Source: Amphirosellinia nigrospora (taxonomy: Eukaryota > Ascomycota > Sordariomycetes > Xylariales > Xylariaceae). Taken from it: 64,000 nt of DNA. The position numbers and the translations under genes are program-made. The notes beneath the pieces were generated by a model. That model was not told where the DNA came from, did not search any database, and worked only from the letters and a program-made list of their open reading frames with translations. How positions within the stretch are numbered: the stretch's first letter is position 1; each line of letters starts with the position of its first letter. The stretch is from contig SCHM01000002.1 of the NCBI GenBank assembly GCA_004123355.1, positions 2,604,001 through 2,668,000 on the forward strand, written 5' to 3'. Positions 34,705-46,300 of the stretch are shown one piece after another.

Positions 34705-36654
34705 CTACGCATAATAGGGCAGGGGGTCCAAATCCAAGCCTTCGACGGAGAACTTGAAGGTATCATTTCTATTAAATGATTAGTCAGTGTATCCATTAAT
34801 CATAAGCAGAGAGATGAGATGAATTATGAGAGCAAGAAGAACCAGCGAGAGAGAAAAGAGAAAGGGAAACGAACCGCGAATAACTCCCTGCCGCATCTAG
34901 ATCCAGCCGTCCACGAACACAATCCTCAAGATCGACCTCCGCATAAATGATGCCCTCATCATCCTCCCACTGCGGTCCGGCGAGAACCTCCCCAAAAGGC
35001 GAGATGATACTCGACCCGCCTCGCGAGACGAATGTCGCCGCCTCTTGTGTCACCTTGCCACTCTTATCCCTGATATCTCTCCGCAGTCGCTTCCTCGTCC
35101 TCCTCAATAACAGCCGAAGACGACGGCGGCGGGGGCGCAGCAGCAACCTTGTGCGTAACAGGATCACCACCAAGAACAATCTCATTCCCATCCTCATCAA
35201 AGATAGATCGACGACGCGCCTTCGGCGCCGAACCCGCACCGTGTCCCGCGAGCGGGTTCGTCGCGGCACTCTTCCTCGCGGTGGGAGATGGCGGCGGAGG
35301 GCGATCTCGAACCCGTCCTCCGTGATACACGAGTTTCGCCTCGGTTTCGGTTTCGGTGCGACGTGGTGCGTGGTGGTGGCCCCGTCGTCGTGCACGCACA
35401 TGTTGGAGCTCACGACGAAGCAGCGGCCTTCGATCCCGATGGTGCGCACTAGACGAGATGGGTGTCAATACATGCTTGTTGTGTTTGTATACATGGGTGG
35501 GTGACGTACTAAGGGAAGCCAGGTATCTCGACCGTCAGCCGTCGGTGCGAAATACAAGTTGATACTACAGGAGTAACCATCATTAGAAAGGACTTGTTGG
35601 AGAGGTGGACGAGCTGAATACGCACTTCTGCGCATAGAGGGACTGTCGTAGTAGAGGCATATAGTTCTCCCAGCAGATGGCGGCCGCCAGGTTGACGCGG
35701 ACTCCACGAATCGTGCTGACGGCCTTCAGCGTCGCAGGCGAGCCTTGTGCCCAGATCAGCCGCTCGGTACCTGTCTGTAAAAAGCTCATCAGCCCATTTT
35801 CCAGCTCTCGCGTTCCATGTTTGCTATTTCGGCTATTCGCCCCCTTCTCGGCCTCGAAGTATCATTGAAACATGAGCCTCTCTGTACGCTCAAGTCACTC
35901 GGTACTGAGCAGCTGCGACTACCCGAGCCCGCCAATTTCAAAACCCGATGCCGCCGAGTGCCCCTATTCTATTGGAATTGAATCGATCACCAACGACAGC
36001 ATCTATTTCGCTTAGGCGTATCGACACGAGTTCTTTCATCGACGCCGCCAGCACGGACACAAGAACAGCAACGCAGAAAAGCTCATTACTCACCGGCATA
36101 ACCTTCCGCCTCTTCCCAATGACACCCCGCCGGGACACACATACACAACGGCGCAATATAAACTCCCGCCCGCGCGTTCCACGAGTCCAACCACAATAAA
36201 AACACCCGTCTCACGAGCGATACGTTCAAGTTCCTCACGCGTACCATCGCCCCTCACCCTCACCCTCACCCTCTTCTCCCTCTGCCCCAATCCCATCCCC
36301 ATCCCCATTACCACCACCCTCAGTCTCATCTCCCAGCTCCCTCCTCACCCTTCCCGAGCCCACCAGCCCCAGCAGGCCCGACGACATCCCCCAGATCGAT
36401 CGCCCCCTGGAAATACTTCCGGAACTCGTCCCGCCCCTCCTCGGTCCGCCCGCCAATCTTACACCCGAAGTCGGCGCCTCGGGGTACCCGCCCAGGTACG
36501 CCTCAGGCAAGAGCAAGAAGTCCGACTCTTTCGCTGCCGCGGACTGCGCAAGTCTCCCGAGCTGGGCGAGCGTCTCTTGCCTCGTGCTCTGCGTGGCAGG
36601 GGACGCGGTCGCGAGGCGAATCTTAGTCGAAGGGGCTACAATGGATGATGACAT
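34705..36654 (-). CDS. Nitrilase (carbon-nitrogen hydrolase family)
   Basis: Start [20 protein letters not shown] at 36654. The catalytic triad of the family is visible: Glu in [13 protein letters not shown], Lys in [14 protein letters not shown] across a 319 bp intron (35775-36093), and Cys in [20 protein letters not shown]. Then [59 protein letters not shown] and [18 protein letters not shown]; a 106 bp intron (34769-34874) leads to [20 protein letters not shown] and the stop at 34705. Nitrilases convert nitriles to acids and ammonia; the substrate is unknown. Between [11 protein letters not shown] and the [10 protein letters not shown] block is a low-complexity insert of about 80 residues (Pro/Ala/Asp-rich). 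A Gly/Glu-rich repeat near 36250-36330 precedes the [20 protein letters not shown] block. Single-base frame changes occur near 36480 and in the insert. Confidence 0.85.
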
Positions 36655-37455
36655 TATTCCTTCAGGCGAAGCAATAAGAGAAAAAGTGCGTTGTATAAAC
36701 AGTAGACCGTATAATGCCCAATAAGGAGCTTAACAAGAAAATATTTCAAAAAGCCAGTATACCTCGCTTGATGACGCCCCACGTTTCCCTGATTCACAAC
36801 TCTCGGGCTTAGGAAGCTTCTTCAAACCTAGATAAGCTTTATAAATCTTTGAGGCAACCTAGAGAGGCAACTTAGTAAAATTTCCCATTTGAACCCGGGG
36901 GCTAAAGTGGAAAGAATTGGAGAACTGGCAGTTGACCAAGAGTCGCTGCAATCGAATACCCCGCAGCGAACAACCTTTGCGGACCAGCTTAGCAATCATA
37001 ATTCAATGACCTCAGACTCAAGAGTCATGTTAAGAGAAATACCAATGAATACATGGCATAATAGGATCACCTCATTCTTGGCCTTTTCACACGGAACTAT
37101 CGTTATAACTCAAAACATGCAAGGCAAACTGTATTGAATTAGAGTCCGTAATGACAATGAGAACATACTCCCAACTCCTGATGCTATCGAGCAGGGAATG
37201 GTATCTCAGATACGGTATTAGCGGTCTGAAACTAGACCTTTAAGTCATTTATACATCATAAAGAAAACACCTGGAACCCTCGTTTTCCGCACGCCCTCGT
37301 GCAATCGTTAGAGCCTTCCCATTATCATATGCCATTCATGCACAAGCCTATTGGCATCATGTGACCCCGGGACTCTGTCCATCATATCTTAAGTGAAAAA
37401 TGCTGGATCCTGCCACGGAACCCAGATTTCAATAAACCGGGCGTGAAAGCGAGGC
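36655..37455. other. Intergenic region, nitrilase 5' end/CFEM gene 3' end
   Basis: About 800 bp. The first 200 bp should contain the nitrilase promoter. No gene-like frame with a domain is seen; an 82-codon frame at 36889-37137 looks like chance. Confidence 0.45.
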
Positions 37456-38534
37456 TTAGAGCATGAGGGCTGCCAATCCAGCAGCAGCCATGAGACCGAC
37501 CGGCGCAGCAGTCTGGAAAGCACCACCGTGCGAACTGGACGTAGAAGTAGGCTCTTCAGTGTTGCTGGTAACAGGAGCAGTGGTAGTAACACTGGTAACC
37601 TGAGTCGAGCCACCAGCAGTAATGGTAGACTCTGTGACAAACGTTGTTGAACCAGTGACAGAACCGCTGTCGGTTGCAGATCCGGACTCTGTACCTGAAC
37701 CGCTGGCAGCACCGGAAGTTGAAAAGATAGTACTAGTAGAGAGAGTTGTAGTCACAACAGCTCCATCACTGTTGGTCGAGGTTGCGATAATTTCGGTCGT
37801 GGAAATGGGAATCACAACACCGCCAGCGCCGGAAGTGCCGGAAGTCTCGGTCGAGCCGCTAGATGCGGTGGCAGTTGAAGAGGAACCTTCCGTGGCTGAA
37901 GAGGAAGCTGCACCTGAACTAGAACCACTGGAACCACTTGAGCCAGTAGCAGAGATGGTTGTGCTGGCAGAAGAGGCAACAGAGGCATCCTGGTGATGAA
38001 GTTAGTGAACGCCCTGAATTATGAAATATTAGGGAGCCACAGCTACGGGGAAGTAGCGGACTGGCGGTAAGGGGAAGACTGACGGGAGTGGCACTAAGGC
38101 CACCAACGGCGACACCGTTCCCTGTACATTTGTATTAGCACACTATTTCCGGCGTTGAGTTCATGGCAAGTTGCTTAACATACCAGCGCACCAATCAACG
38201 CCATACTGGATAACAGTAGGGGCTACACCGTCGGGACAAGCAGCATTGGCGCAATCAATAATTCCGTAGGAAAAGTCGATATTCTTGCAAAGACAGGCGC
38301 CATCGACAGCGTCGGCGGTTGTGCCTCCGTTACCACAACCGAGCTGGGCGGCTTGAGCAAGCATGTTGCCAAAGCAGGTGTTCTTGAGGTATAGGTTAGT
38401 CAAAAGTTGAAAAGCAACAGGTGGGTAGAGAGAAAGCAACCTACACCACAGTCAGGGAAGTTGGGAGGCGGCGACAGCATCTCTGCGGTGACGAGGCTAG
38501 CCGAAATGGCACCGAGAACAACAGAAGTCTTCAT
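37456..38534 (-). CDS. CFEM-domain GPI-anchored cell-surface protein
   Basis: Four exons, 38445-38534, 38184-38382, 38084-38121 and 37456-37989, total 861 nt and 286 residues with no break. MKTSVVLGAISASLVTAEML is a signal peptide. The CFEM domain (about residues 20-95) shows eight cysteines: FPDCGNTCFGN, QLGCGNGG, GACLCKN, IIDCANAACPDG and VDWCAG. Then come roughly 150 residues of Ser/Thr/Gly (SSGSSGSSSGAASSSA and similar), fit for O-mannosylation, and a hydrophobic tail AAPVGLMAAAGLAALML after SSSHGGA, a plausible GPI attachment region. CFEM proteins bind haem/iron or act at host or cell-wall surfaces; which applies here cannot be told. Introns are 62, 62 and 94 bp. Confidence 0.9.
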
Positions 38535-39450
38535 CTTGGGAGATGTCAAAGATCAAGTAGTAAGAGTCGTCTGTCTGCTGTTGAGAACGGTAAGAATCTG
38601 CTGTTCCAGAAAACGGATGCTCAAAAAGCGTACAAAAAGCTGAATAAGTAGTAGTGCGGGTGTTGGTGAAGAGGCTGTGATGCTGAGAGAAGATGGCAAT
38701 GCAGTTGATTGATTGGAATCTGCTGATGCGGGAATGTTGTGGGTAAAAGAGGAGAAGAAGAGTAGGGGACGGGAACGTGGGAGAAAAGGGCATCGAAACG
38801 TGGGTTTGATTGTGTGCTGCATCAAAGATAGAGAGAGAAGGTGCGAAGTGTTGGTGAACCCGTAGGTGGGAAGTTGCATGTATGAAGGAAGGTGCACAAT
38901 GCTGGGCTCTTGGTGTCCTTGTATATGCAAACTTCTTGGATGCCACCAACATGACAGGCTGGTGACGGGGTGCTATGTAAAGAATGCTAATAGCTCACCT
39001 AGGTAGGAAGAACGTGGAAAGGAATCTAAAAACGTAGGCAAGTTAATATGCAGGACTTTCAGGTAGAAACTGTGCAGAGGTGGCTTTGCCAGAAGTTAAG
39101 AGGGCGATAAAGGTATGGGTAGCGGAGTGGAAATGTGCCCAGAGACAACAGCGCAGTTAAGAACTTGGAAGTAAAGTAGGTACCTAAAGGGAGGAGTGAC
39201 AGGATATGTGGATATGGGAGAAAGAGTCTTGAGCAGTTGAAGTAGGCAGGAAGGCACGGTTATAAGCCTCAGGTAGTTTCATGGGAAGGTGTGTGATAGA
39301 AGGCAGAAGGGTTGGCCAATATGAGCTGTGATGCAGATGGGGGAAGGTTTAACACTATGTGTTCCCAGAGAGAGATTGTGATGATGTCAAGCTTACCACC
39401 TTCCAGTCACTTGTGTAAGTATGCAAAGGTGTAGGTATGCTATATTGGTG

Positions 39451-39480
39451 CTAGGAGGTAGGTAGGTAGGTAGTAGGTAT
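39451..39480. repeat. GGTA tandem repeat of the TAGGTA family
   Basis: CTAGGAGGTAGGTAGGTAGG followed by TAGTAGGTAT: four GGTA/GGTAG units in a row, directly before a GATA run (39494-39507). Confidence 0.75.
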
Positions 39481-40060
39481 TGTGTTTGTGCGTAGATAGA
39501 TAGATAGACGGGACAGTGAGTATTCCGCATCGAGCATCCGAATAACGTTCATAGTTTAAGCAATTTCGTACCTTGAGGCTATAACCGAGATGAACCCAGC
39601 CAACAACTTCTTTGATATAAGTCTGAGACTAATGGAAAAGGCAGTAATCTAAGACACAGTTCCTTTTGTGCTTTGCTGTGCGAGGGGACGGGATGATGCA
39701 GTGTGAAGAGATGATAGAATTGCCCGGATGCGATCAGCTTTGCCGAGGAAGTTGCATGTACCTGGATACAGATAGGTTGGTGGAAGACAAACTGAGGCTG
39801 CACGTGTATGGGAGGGAGTTGCACACATTAAATACATAATGTAAGTTTTGGGAAATCCCGTGTAAATGGGACCAAGCTCTGTTGTTGTTGTTGCTGTCAC
39901 ACAAGCTTCGTCATAGTGATTGGCTTCTCATTGGTACCTAACCTACCTACCTCCTAGCACATAGCATTTCCACACGTCACATCACTCAGCTGGTACCAGT
40001 TCATTGGGACATGCCTGGGTCCAAACAACTTTTCTTTGGTACAATAAGGAATAAAGCCCG

Positions 40061-40115
40061 ACTAACTACCTAGCAGATAGGTAGTCTACTTCGGTAGTCT
40101 AAGTAAGGTAGGTAT
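40061..40115. repeat. TAGGTA-type repeat cluster
   Basis: ACTAACTACCTAGCAGATAG, GTAGTCTACTTCGGTAGTCT and AAGTAAGGTAGGTATT follow each other. CTACCTA and TAGGTAG arms can pair over this span. Confidence 0.55.
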
Positions 40116-41774
40116 TCGCAATATATGATGTAAACTGCTTGTAACTTGGCACCAATCTGCCGTACCTGGTCCATCTCCCCCACATCACTCAGTGCCGGCA
40201 GCCGCTGCTGGGATGGTACGGCCCTAGTTATGGCCCTAGACTGTAGCGCCATCGACCTACACTAGCTGCCCCAAGGTATCCTTCCACTAACCACCTGAGC
40301 AGCCGTGACAGCTACCTCACCTCTTACACAATCTCTTCATTGTAGACCGCCAGGCAAGGCCGGGCTTTAGGATCAGCTTCATGCGCGTCCTACACGGCAT
40401 ATGTACTTCTCACGCTACCTCTAATATACAAAGTATCTAAAACGCCTCAATGTTGTGGCTGGGAAATGACATGCATTACCTAATTCGCCAGCCACTTTGA
40501 TTTGGTACCTGCCTGGGGTAGGCATTGGGTCGATGAATGTCTCGCAGCACGCTCCAGTTAGCAACCCGATATTCCTGTTAGCCCTTGCTTCAAAACAGCA
40601 GAAATTGAGATGACGTGGTGGATTGAAAAATGCGAAGTTCATTATAGCGAGCCTTGTTCCAAGATTCCTGTCATTTGACGACCTCCCTGCCTAGCAGCAT
40701 ACTAAACAGTTAGCCTGTGATGTGATGCGCGGGACAGACTAGAGAATGCAGCGCGCATGGCTAATGTCGACTTTCTGAGCTTAACACAGATAGGATCTTG
40801 ATCAATTTATCTAATACTGTGTTTCTATCATATATGCTAGTTTCTCATAATTAAGTAATTGTAGTGATCCGAACTCATCTCATTGTTCTTATCCGAGATT
40901 ACATCACTTAGGTACTGTACATCGGTGCAATGACCGAGTGGCTTTCTGCTGTGGAGCTCGCGATTCTTGTGGGGCAAACGAAAAGCGGAAAACCTTGAAT
41001 TTTACCAGATCAAGTAGCTAGGCAGGGGCATAGGTGCATCTGATTGGCTGGCTCGCCTTAAAGTGCCCGTCTTCCAAGGTTGTTATTGATGATCCTGGAT
41101 CTATGCTCCAAGTGGGTCGTTGGGCCAGCAACTGGGCCTTCCGTCCAGCTGTGCTGATCAGAGTCGAGATCAGGAGTATTTGTTCTCGTTCTATTAAAAT
41201 TAATATTTTCTTTTCCTTGTAAGCTAAACCGATCGTAGATTGGGGGGCGGAGGATCTTTTTTCCATCATTTTTTCGCCGTCTAATAATCAAAGGAATTTT
41301 TAGATTTGGGGCCATAGCATCCCTCGTCTACTTGGCACAACATATCGGATGAGGTTGATGTCACTGGCTAGCCCGGTAGCTTTCTCCTCCTCACTGATCT
41401 TGCATCCCCCGATCTTCCCCCGATGTCTCCCCAGCAAACAGTACGTGCTTCTTTCTGCCTGGCCCTTTGATAGGGGCCTACTGTTTCACTATACCACGCA
41501 AACAGCTCACATGTGCTATACCCTATTCGTATCAACGAAGATAATAGATTCAGAATAGAGCACAGCACATAGTATTGATATCTAACATCCCCAGTTGTGT
41601 CAATGGCCGAAAGTGTCGAAGGCATCTTAAATCCGTTAAAAGAGAAGAAGAACAAAGCAGTTAAGACGCGATTAATTCCTTCCCGAATGAGTGACATCTA
41701 CTCCTTACAGTATTATCTATTTCATGGCCCCGATCCCCGGACATGGTGGGTCGCTCTGATCAACAAATGAGCAA

Positions 41775-41797
41775 CCCCCCCCCCCCCCCCCTCCCCC
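41775..41797 (+). repeat. Poly-C tract (17 C, T, 5 C)
   Basis: Seventeen consecutive C, one T and five C, about 35 bp left of the transposon's target TA. Such runs are rare in this sequence and prone to length error. Confidence 0.9.
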
Positions 41798-41832
41798 AAT
41801 TAATTGTTCGTTTCCTTTTCTTCAGATGACTA

Positions 41833-41908
41833 ACGTACCACACACCATCCTGGCCACACAACCATCCTGGCCACTTTTCCTAACTTTCGTACGACTATTA
41901 TTTTTTCT
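41833..41908 (+). repeat. Left terminal inverted repeat of the pogo-like transposon
   Basis: Starts ACGTACCACACACCATCC and contains two tandem copies of ACCATCCTGGCCAC, then CTTTCGTACGA near 41885. It pairs with the right end over about 75 bp with C/T differences. Confidence 0.8.
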
Positions 41909-43140
41909 TTTATATTTTAATAACTAATAATAGTACTATCGTACAAAGAAAAAATTTGCAGCTTGTTTTACGGGCTATAGAACGTAACGAAAATTTAACT
42001 TTTTAGCGCGCTATAAAATCTATAATGTTTTTTGTACGACTTTTATTACTTGCTAGGCCGGAATTTTTTTAAAGCTTTAAATACGTTTATTAAAATGCCG
42101 ATTATTAGAATTTAAAAAAAAATTAATCGTACGATATATATTTAACCTAAATTTATAAAGATTTTTGTTTAAATTAAATAATATTAAAAATATAGCTAAT
42201 TAATTACTATACGAACGTAATATATTATTTGTTAAAGTTAACTAAGCTTTAAACTTCGTACGATAATTATTTAATTTTCGAACGCGTTTTAACTACCGAA
42301 TCGATTATTAGCAAGTTTTATATAAAATTTTAATAAATATTAAAAATAGTTTAAGCTTATATAAAACGTAATTATAGCTAAAAATATTTATAAAATAATA
42401 TTTATAATTTTAACGAAATAAAGTTTATAATAAACTAAATATCGTTTAAAATAGTTATATATTATACGAACGTTATAAACGATTAAAAGCTATTTAATAA
42501 AATAATCGAAAATAAATAACTATTATTTACGCTATTTTATTATATAACTATTTTATTTTATTATATATTATTTTAGCTAGGTTAATTTATTTATTATTTT
42601 AGTATAAAATAATTATTTATTAACCGATTAAAAAATTAAAATAATAAAAAATAACTAAACTATAAACGAAAAAAGTTTAAATTAAATTAAATATTTCGAT
42701 TATTATATAACGTATTATATAAAAAGTTTTTATTGCTTTTTAATTTTAAACGGCTATAAAAGTTATTATTTTATTAAATTTAAATCGTACGCTAAAAAAT
42801 ATAAAATTATTATTTTTTATATGCTTGCTTATTTATTATATAAACTTTAGCTTTTAAATATTAGTTATTTTAGTTTTTTAAAACGGTTATATAGTAAATA
42901 AATCGATAAATTAGCCTAAGTTTATATTATTTATATTAAAAAAAAAATTTTTTACGTTATTTTATATTATATATAACGTTATAATAATACTAGAAAATAT
43001 TAAAAAAAACTTTTAAAAAGCTAGTTTTATTTTATACGATTTAAAGTATATTATTTTATAATTTTTGCTTAAAAATTTAACTAAAATATTTTTAAAGTTG
43101 TCCGATAAACTTTAGATTTAAAAGTTATAAATATTTTTAG

Positions 43141-43354
43141 TAAGCTTTATTAAGGATAGTGTAGTATTGAGTTTGTATTGAGTGATAAAAAAGGAAGCAA
43201 GTATTAGGTAAGGCTTTTGTTAGAAGTAGGAGATTTATTTAGTCCTTAGCTTTTTTATTTAATCTATAGGACTAGACTTTATTTATTAGTAGAGTAGGCT
43301 TTACTTTGCAGTGGGACCCTTTGCAAGGGTTACCCCTTTTGTTAGAATATAATA
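43141..43354. repeat. Left LTR
   Basis: 214 bp direct repeat of 51777-51989, sharing blocks such as GACTAGACT, TTATTAGTAGAGTAGGCT and GTTAGA near its right end. The exact left border is uncertain by about 20 bp. Confidence 0.8.
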
Positions 43355-46300
43355 AGTGCTGGCTTTAAAAAAGAGACTATTATTACTTTTAATAATTTAG
43401 CATTATATTTAAGCTAATATATAATATTAAGGTATTTATTAATATAAATTTATTATTTTAATTTAACTATTTTTATAGCGAAGTTTATTTTTTGGAGGTA
43501 ACTATAGGGTTGTTTATTAAGCTAAGCTATAGTAGTTATAGCTTTTTTTTTTTTTTTCGATTTTAGGTTTATTATTTATTCGAAACTAATATTTTTTAAT
43601 TAAATTTTTAGAGTTTTTTAATTATTATTTCGATTTTTATTAGTTATTTTTATAATTATAGCTTTTTTATTTTATTAAGTATTAAAAGCTAATATAATTA
43701 TAGTTTAATTAATACTATAAAATAGTTTTTATTTTAAAAAAATTATTGTTTTTTTTAGAATTAGGTTAATTATTAAGAATTAAACTAAAAAAGGAGATTT
43801 GTCGGTAAAAAAATCTTTATTATTTTGTTTAAAAAATAAATAAATAATAAAAATAATAAAGTATATTTTAAAAGTTTTAGGAAAATCTAGTTTATAAATA
43901 AAATGTTTAATTTAACTTTTAACTTTTTAAAAATTAGTACGTTATTAGGAGAATTTTTTAGAAAGTTTATTTAAAAAATAATAATTATAATATAGCTGTA
44001 AGTATATTTTATTTTTTTTTTAAATTTTATTAGCTTATATTTTTAGTTATAATATTGTTTAGCTTTTAAAATAAAATCTATGGCTAATTTAATATTTTTA
44101 CGTAAATGCTCGTATATAAAACGTAAATTTTATATTTAGTAGTATCGATTTTTATTAATATATCGTTAGGTTTAAAAAATCGGAAATAAATAGTTGTTTA
44201 TAGGGAAAATTTAATAAGATCTAAATAAGTATTATTAAAATTTTATTATAAAGATAAAAATAAGTTAATTTAATTATTTTTAAAGTATTTAAAATTATAG
44301 TATTAAATAATAATTTTACGGTTTAGTTTTTTTGTTTAAAAAGATTATTTTTTTAAAAGTAATAAATAGTAGTTATAAAAAGCTTAGTTTTTATACTTTT
44401 TATAAACTTTTCTAAAAGTCCAAAATAAATTTATAATTTTAATCTAAAATAATATTAATAAATAATTTTTAATCGTTTAATAATAATTATATAATTAATA
44501 TAGCTGCTTAATTTTCGTAATATACTTTTTATTACTTAAAATAAATAAAGTTTTTTTAAAATAGTATACGTTATAAGTATAATATATTATAATAGTTATA
44601 ACTTTTAATTTATTAAAGTATATTTGCCGAAAAATTTTAAGTAAACTAATAATAAAATTAAGCAAATAGTTTTTATAGCTAGTATTTTTAAAGCAAATAA
44701 GCTAATAGTTATTATAAAGTTTTTATAATTAATAGCGCACGTTTTATAATTATTATAATATTTAATATAAGCTATCGTTTTATGCGTTTTTAAATAAATA
44801 ATATAAAGTTTAATTTTTTTATATATTTATATACCGAAAATATTATTATTATAAACTATTTATATAAACTTATATACTTGCTTATTAAAGATATATAGTT
44901 TATATTTGCTTTTTTTATTTATATTATAAAATAAATTTTTAATAATTATAAATAAATAGCCGGTATAAAAACATTTTATTAATAATTTATTATTTTTATA
45001 AATAGCGCGTATATATATAGCAATATTTAGGGTTTTTATTATAGTTAGCAATAATTTTAGCTTTTATTATTTTATTAAATATAGTTTTAAAACTATTTTT
45101 ATAGCAAATTTAGCTAATTAAATTTAGTTTAAAATAAGTTTTTTATCCGATCGTTTAATTTAACTATTATTATTTATTTAATTAAATATAGTATAAAGTT
45201 AATTTAGTATATTAAAAATAAAATTTAATTTATTAAACAAATAATATATTTATAATTTATATTGGATAAATAAATAAAAATATTAATAAAACGTTTGTTA
45301 GCCCGATTAATAAACGCTATATTAAACTTAATTTAATTTAAAATATTTTTAGTTGTAAAGTGGTTAGTTAGTATTATAATAAAGTTTTATAGTTTTGATA
45401 TAGTACGTAATTTTTTATATATTTATATTATATATATAACTTTTAATCGGAAGTTTATAGCGTAGTTTAATATTCGTAAAGTAATAATTTAAAAATATAA
45501 CTAGCAATATTTAAATATTCGGGATAAATATATTAGGATTTTATTAGTAGTTTTTATTTAAATAGAAAACTATAATACTAAAGCTTTTTTTTAAAGATTT
45601 ATTTATTTATATAAATAATTGCTAAGCTAGATAGTAATAAAAAAAATATAATTATAAATTAAATTTTATATAGTTTTGAACGAAAGTTTTTTTTTTCGGT
45701 TAATTTATAGTAAATAAATTAATAATAAGCTTATTGCTTTTTAAGGTTGTTTATAAATATGCGACTTAATTTATATTTTTTTATAAATAATTTTATTTTT
45801 TAACGCTATAAAAGTTTTATATACTTATATAGTATAAAAAAGTTACGTAAAAATTTATTATTACTGAAATATTATTTTAACGCTTTAAACTAGTTTAAAA
45901 ACTTTAAATTTTAAAAAGTAGCTAATTATTTAATAATAATTAAATAGCTAAAAATGTTTATTTAAAAACTTAATAAATTAATAAAAAATAAACGAAAAAA
46001 ACTTTTTAAAAATAATAAAATATAATAAAAATAAAATATTTTAAAAATAGTATAAATAAATAAAGCTTTTTAATAGTATCCGAAAAAATAATAATATTAT
46101 TAATAAATATACGATAGAATTTTTTAAAAATTAAAGTTTTTTATTTATAAAGTATTATTTAAATATTAGCGAATTATAAAAGTTTATTAAAATAATTATT
46201 AATTATTTAATTTTTTAATAGCTAATTATTATAAAATTATAATAGTCTAGATAAACGTTAAATTAATAAAAAAAAAAAGCATATTTATTATTATTTTATA

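Larger units (their letters stand above)
38535..41774. other. Long intergenic region with TAGGTA repeats
   Basis: About 3.2 kb with no supportable gene. The first 500 bp likely hold the CFEM promoter and leader. TAGGTA-type words recur at 38998, 39177, 39430-39480, 39937-39957, 40061-40115 and 40909. A GATAGATAGATAG run lies near 39494 and a TTGTTGTTGTTG run near 39882. Confidence 0.5.

Noticed and set aside
34947-35504. Long plus-strand open frame (185 codons) rich in Arg
   Set aside because: It is the shadow of the nitrilase gene on the opposite strand; the minus strand carries the family motifs.
37622-37996. 124-codon plus-strand frame rich in Val, Glu and Pro
   Set aside because: Antisense reading of the Ser/Thr/Gly-rich region of the CFEM protein.
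40930-40980. tRNA-like string (GACCGAGTGGC... near 40931)
   Set aside because: Looks like the start of a Ser/Leu tRNA D-arm, but no acceptor stem, anticodon arm or T-loop pairs around it.
44860-45051. 63-codon frame in the AT-rich block
   Set aside because: Chance frame of Ile/Lys/Asn/Tyr codons in A/T-saturated DNA inside the LTR fossil; no domain.
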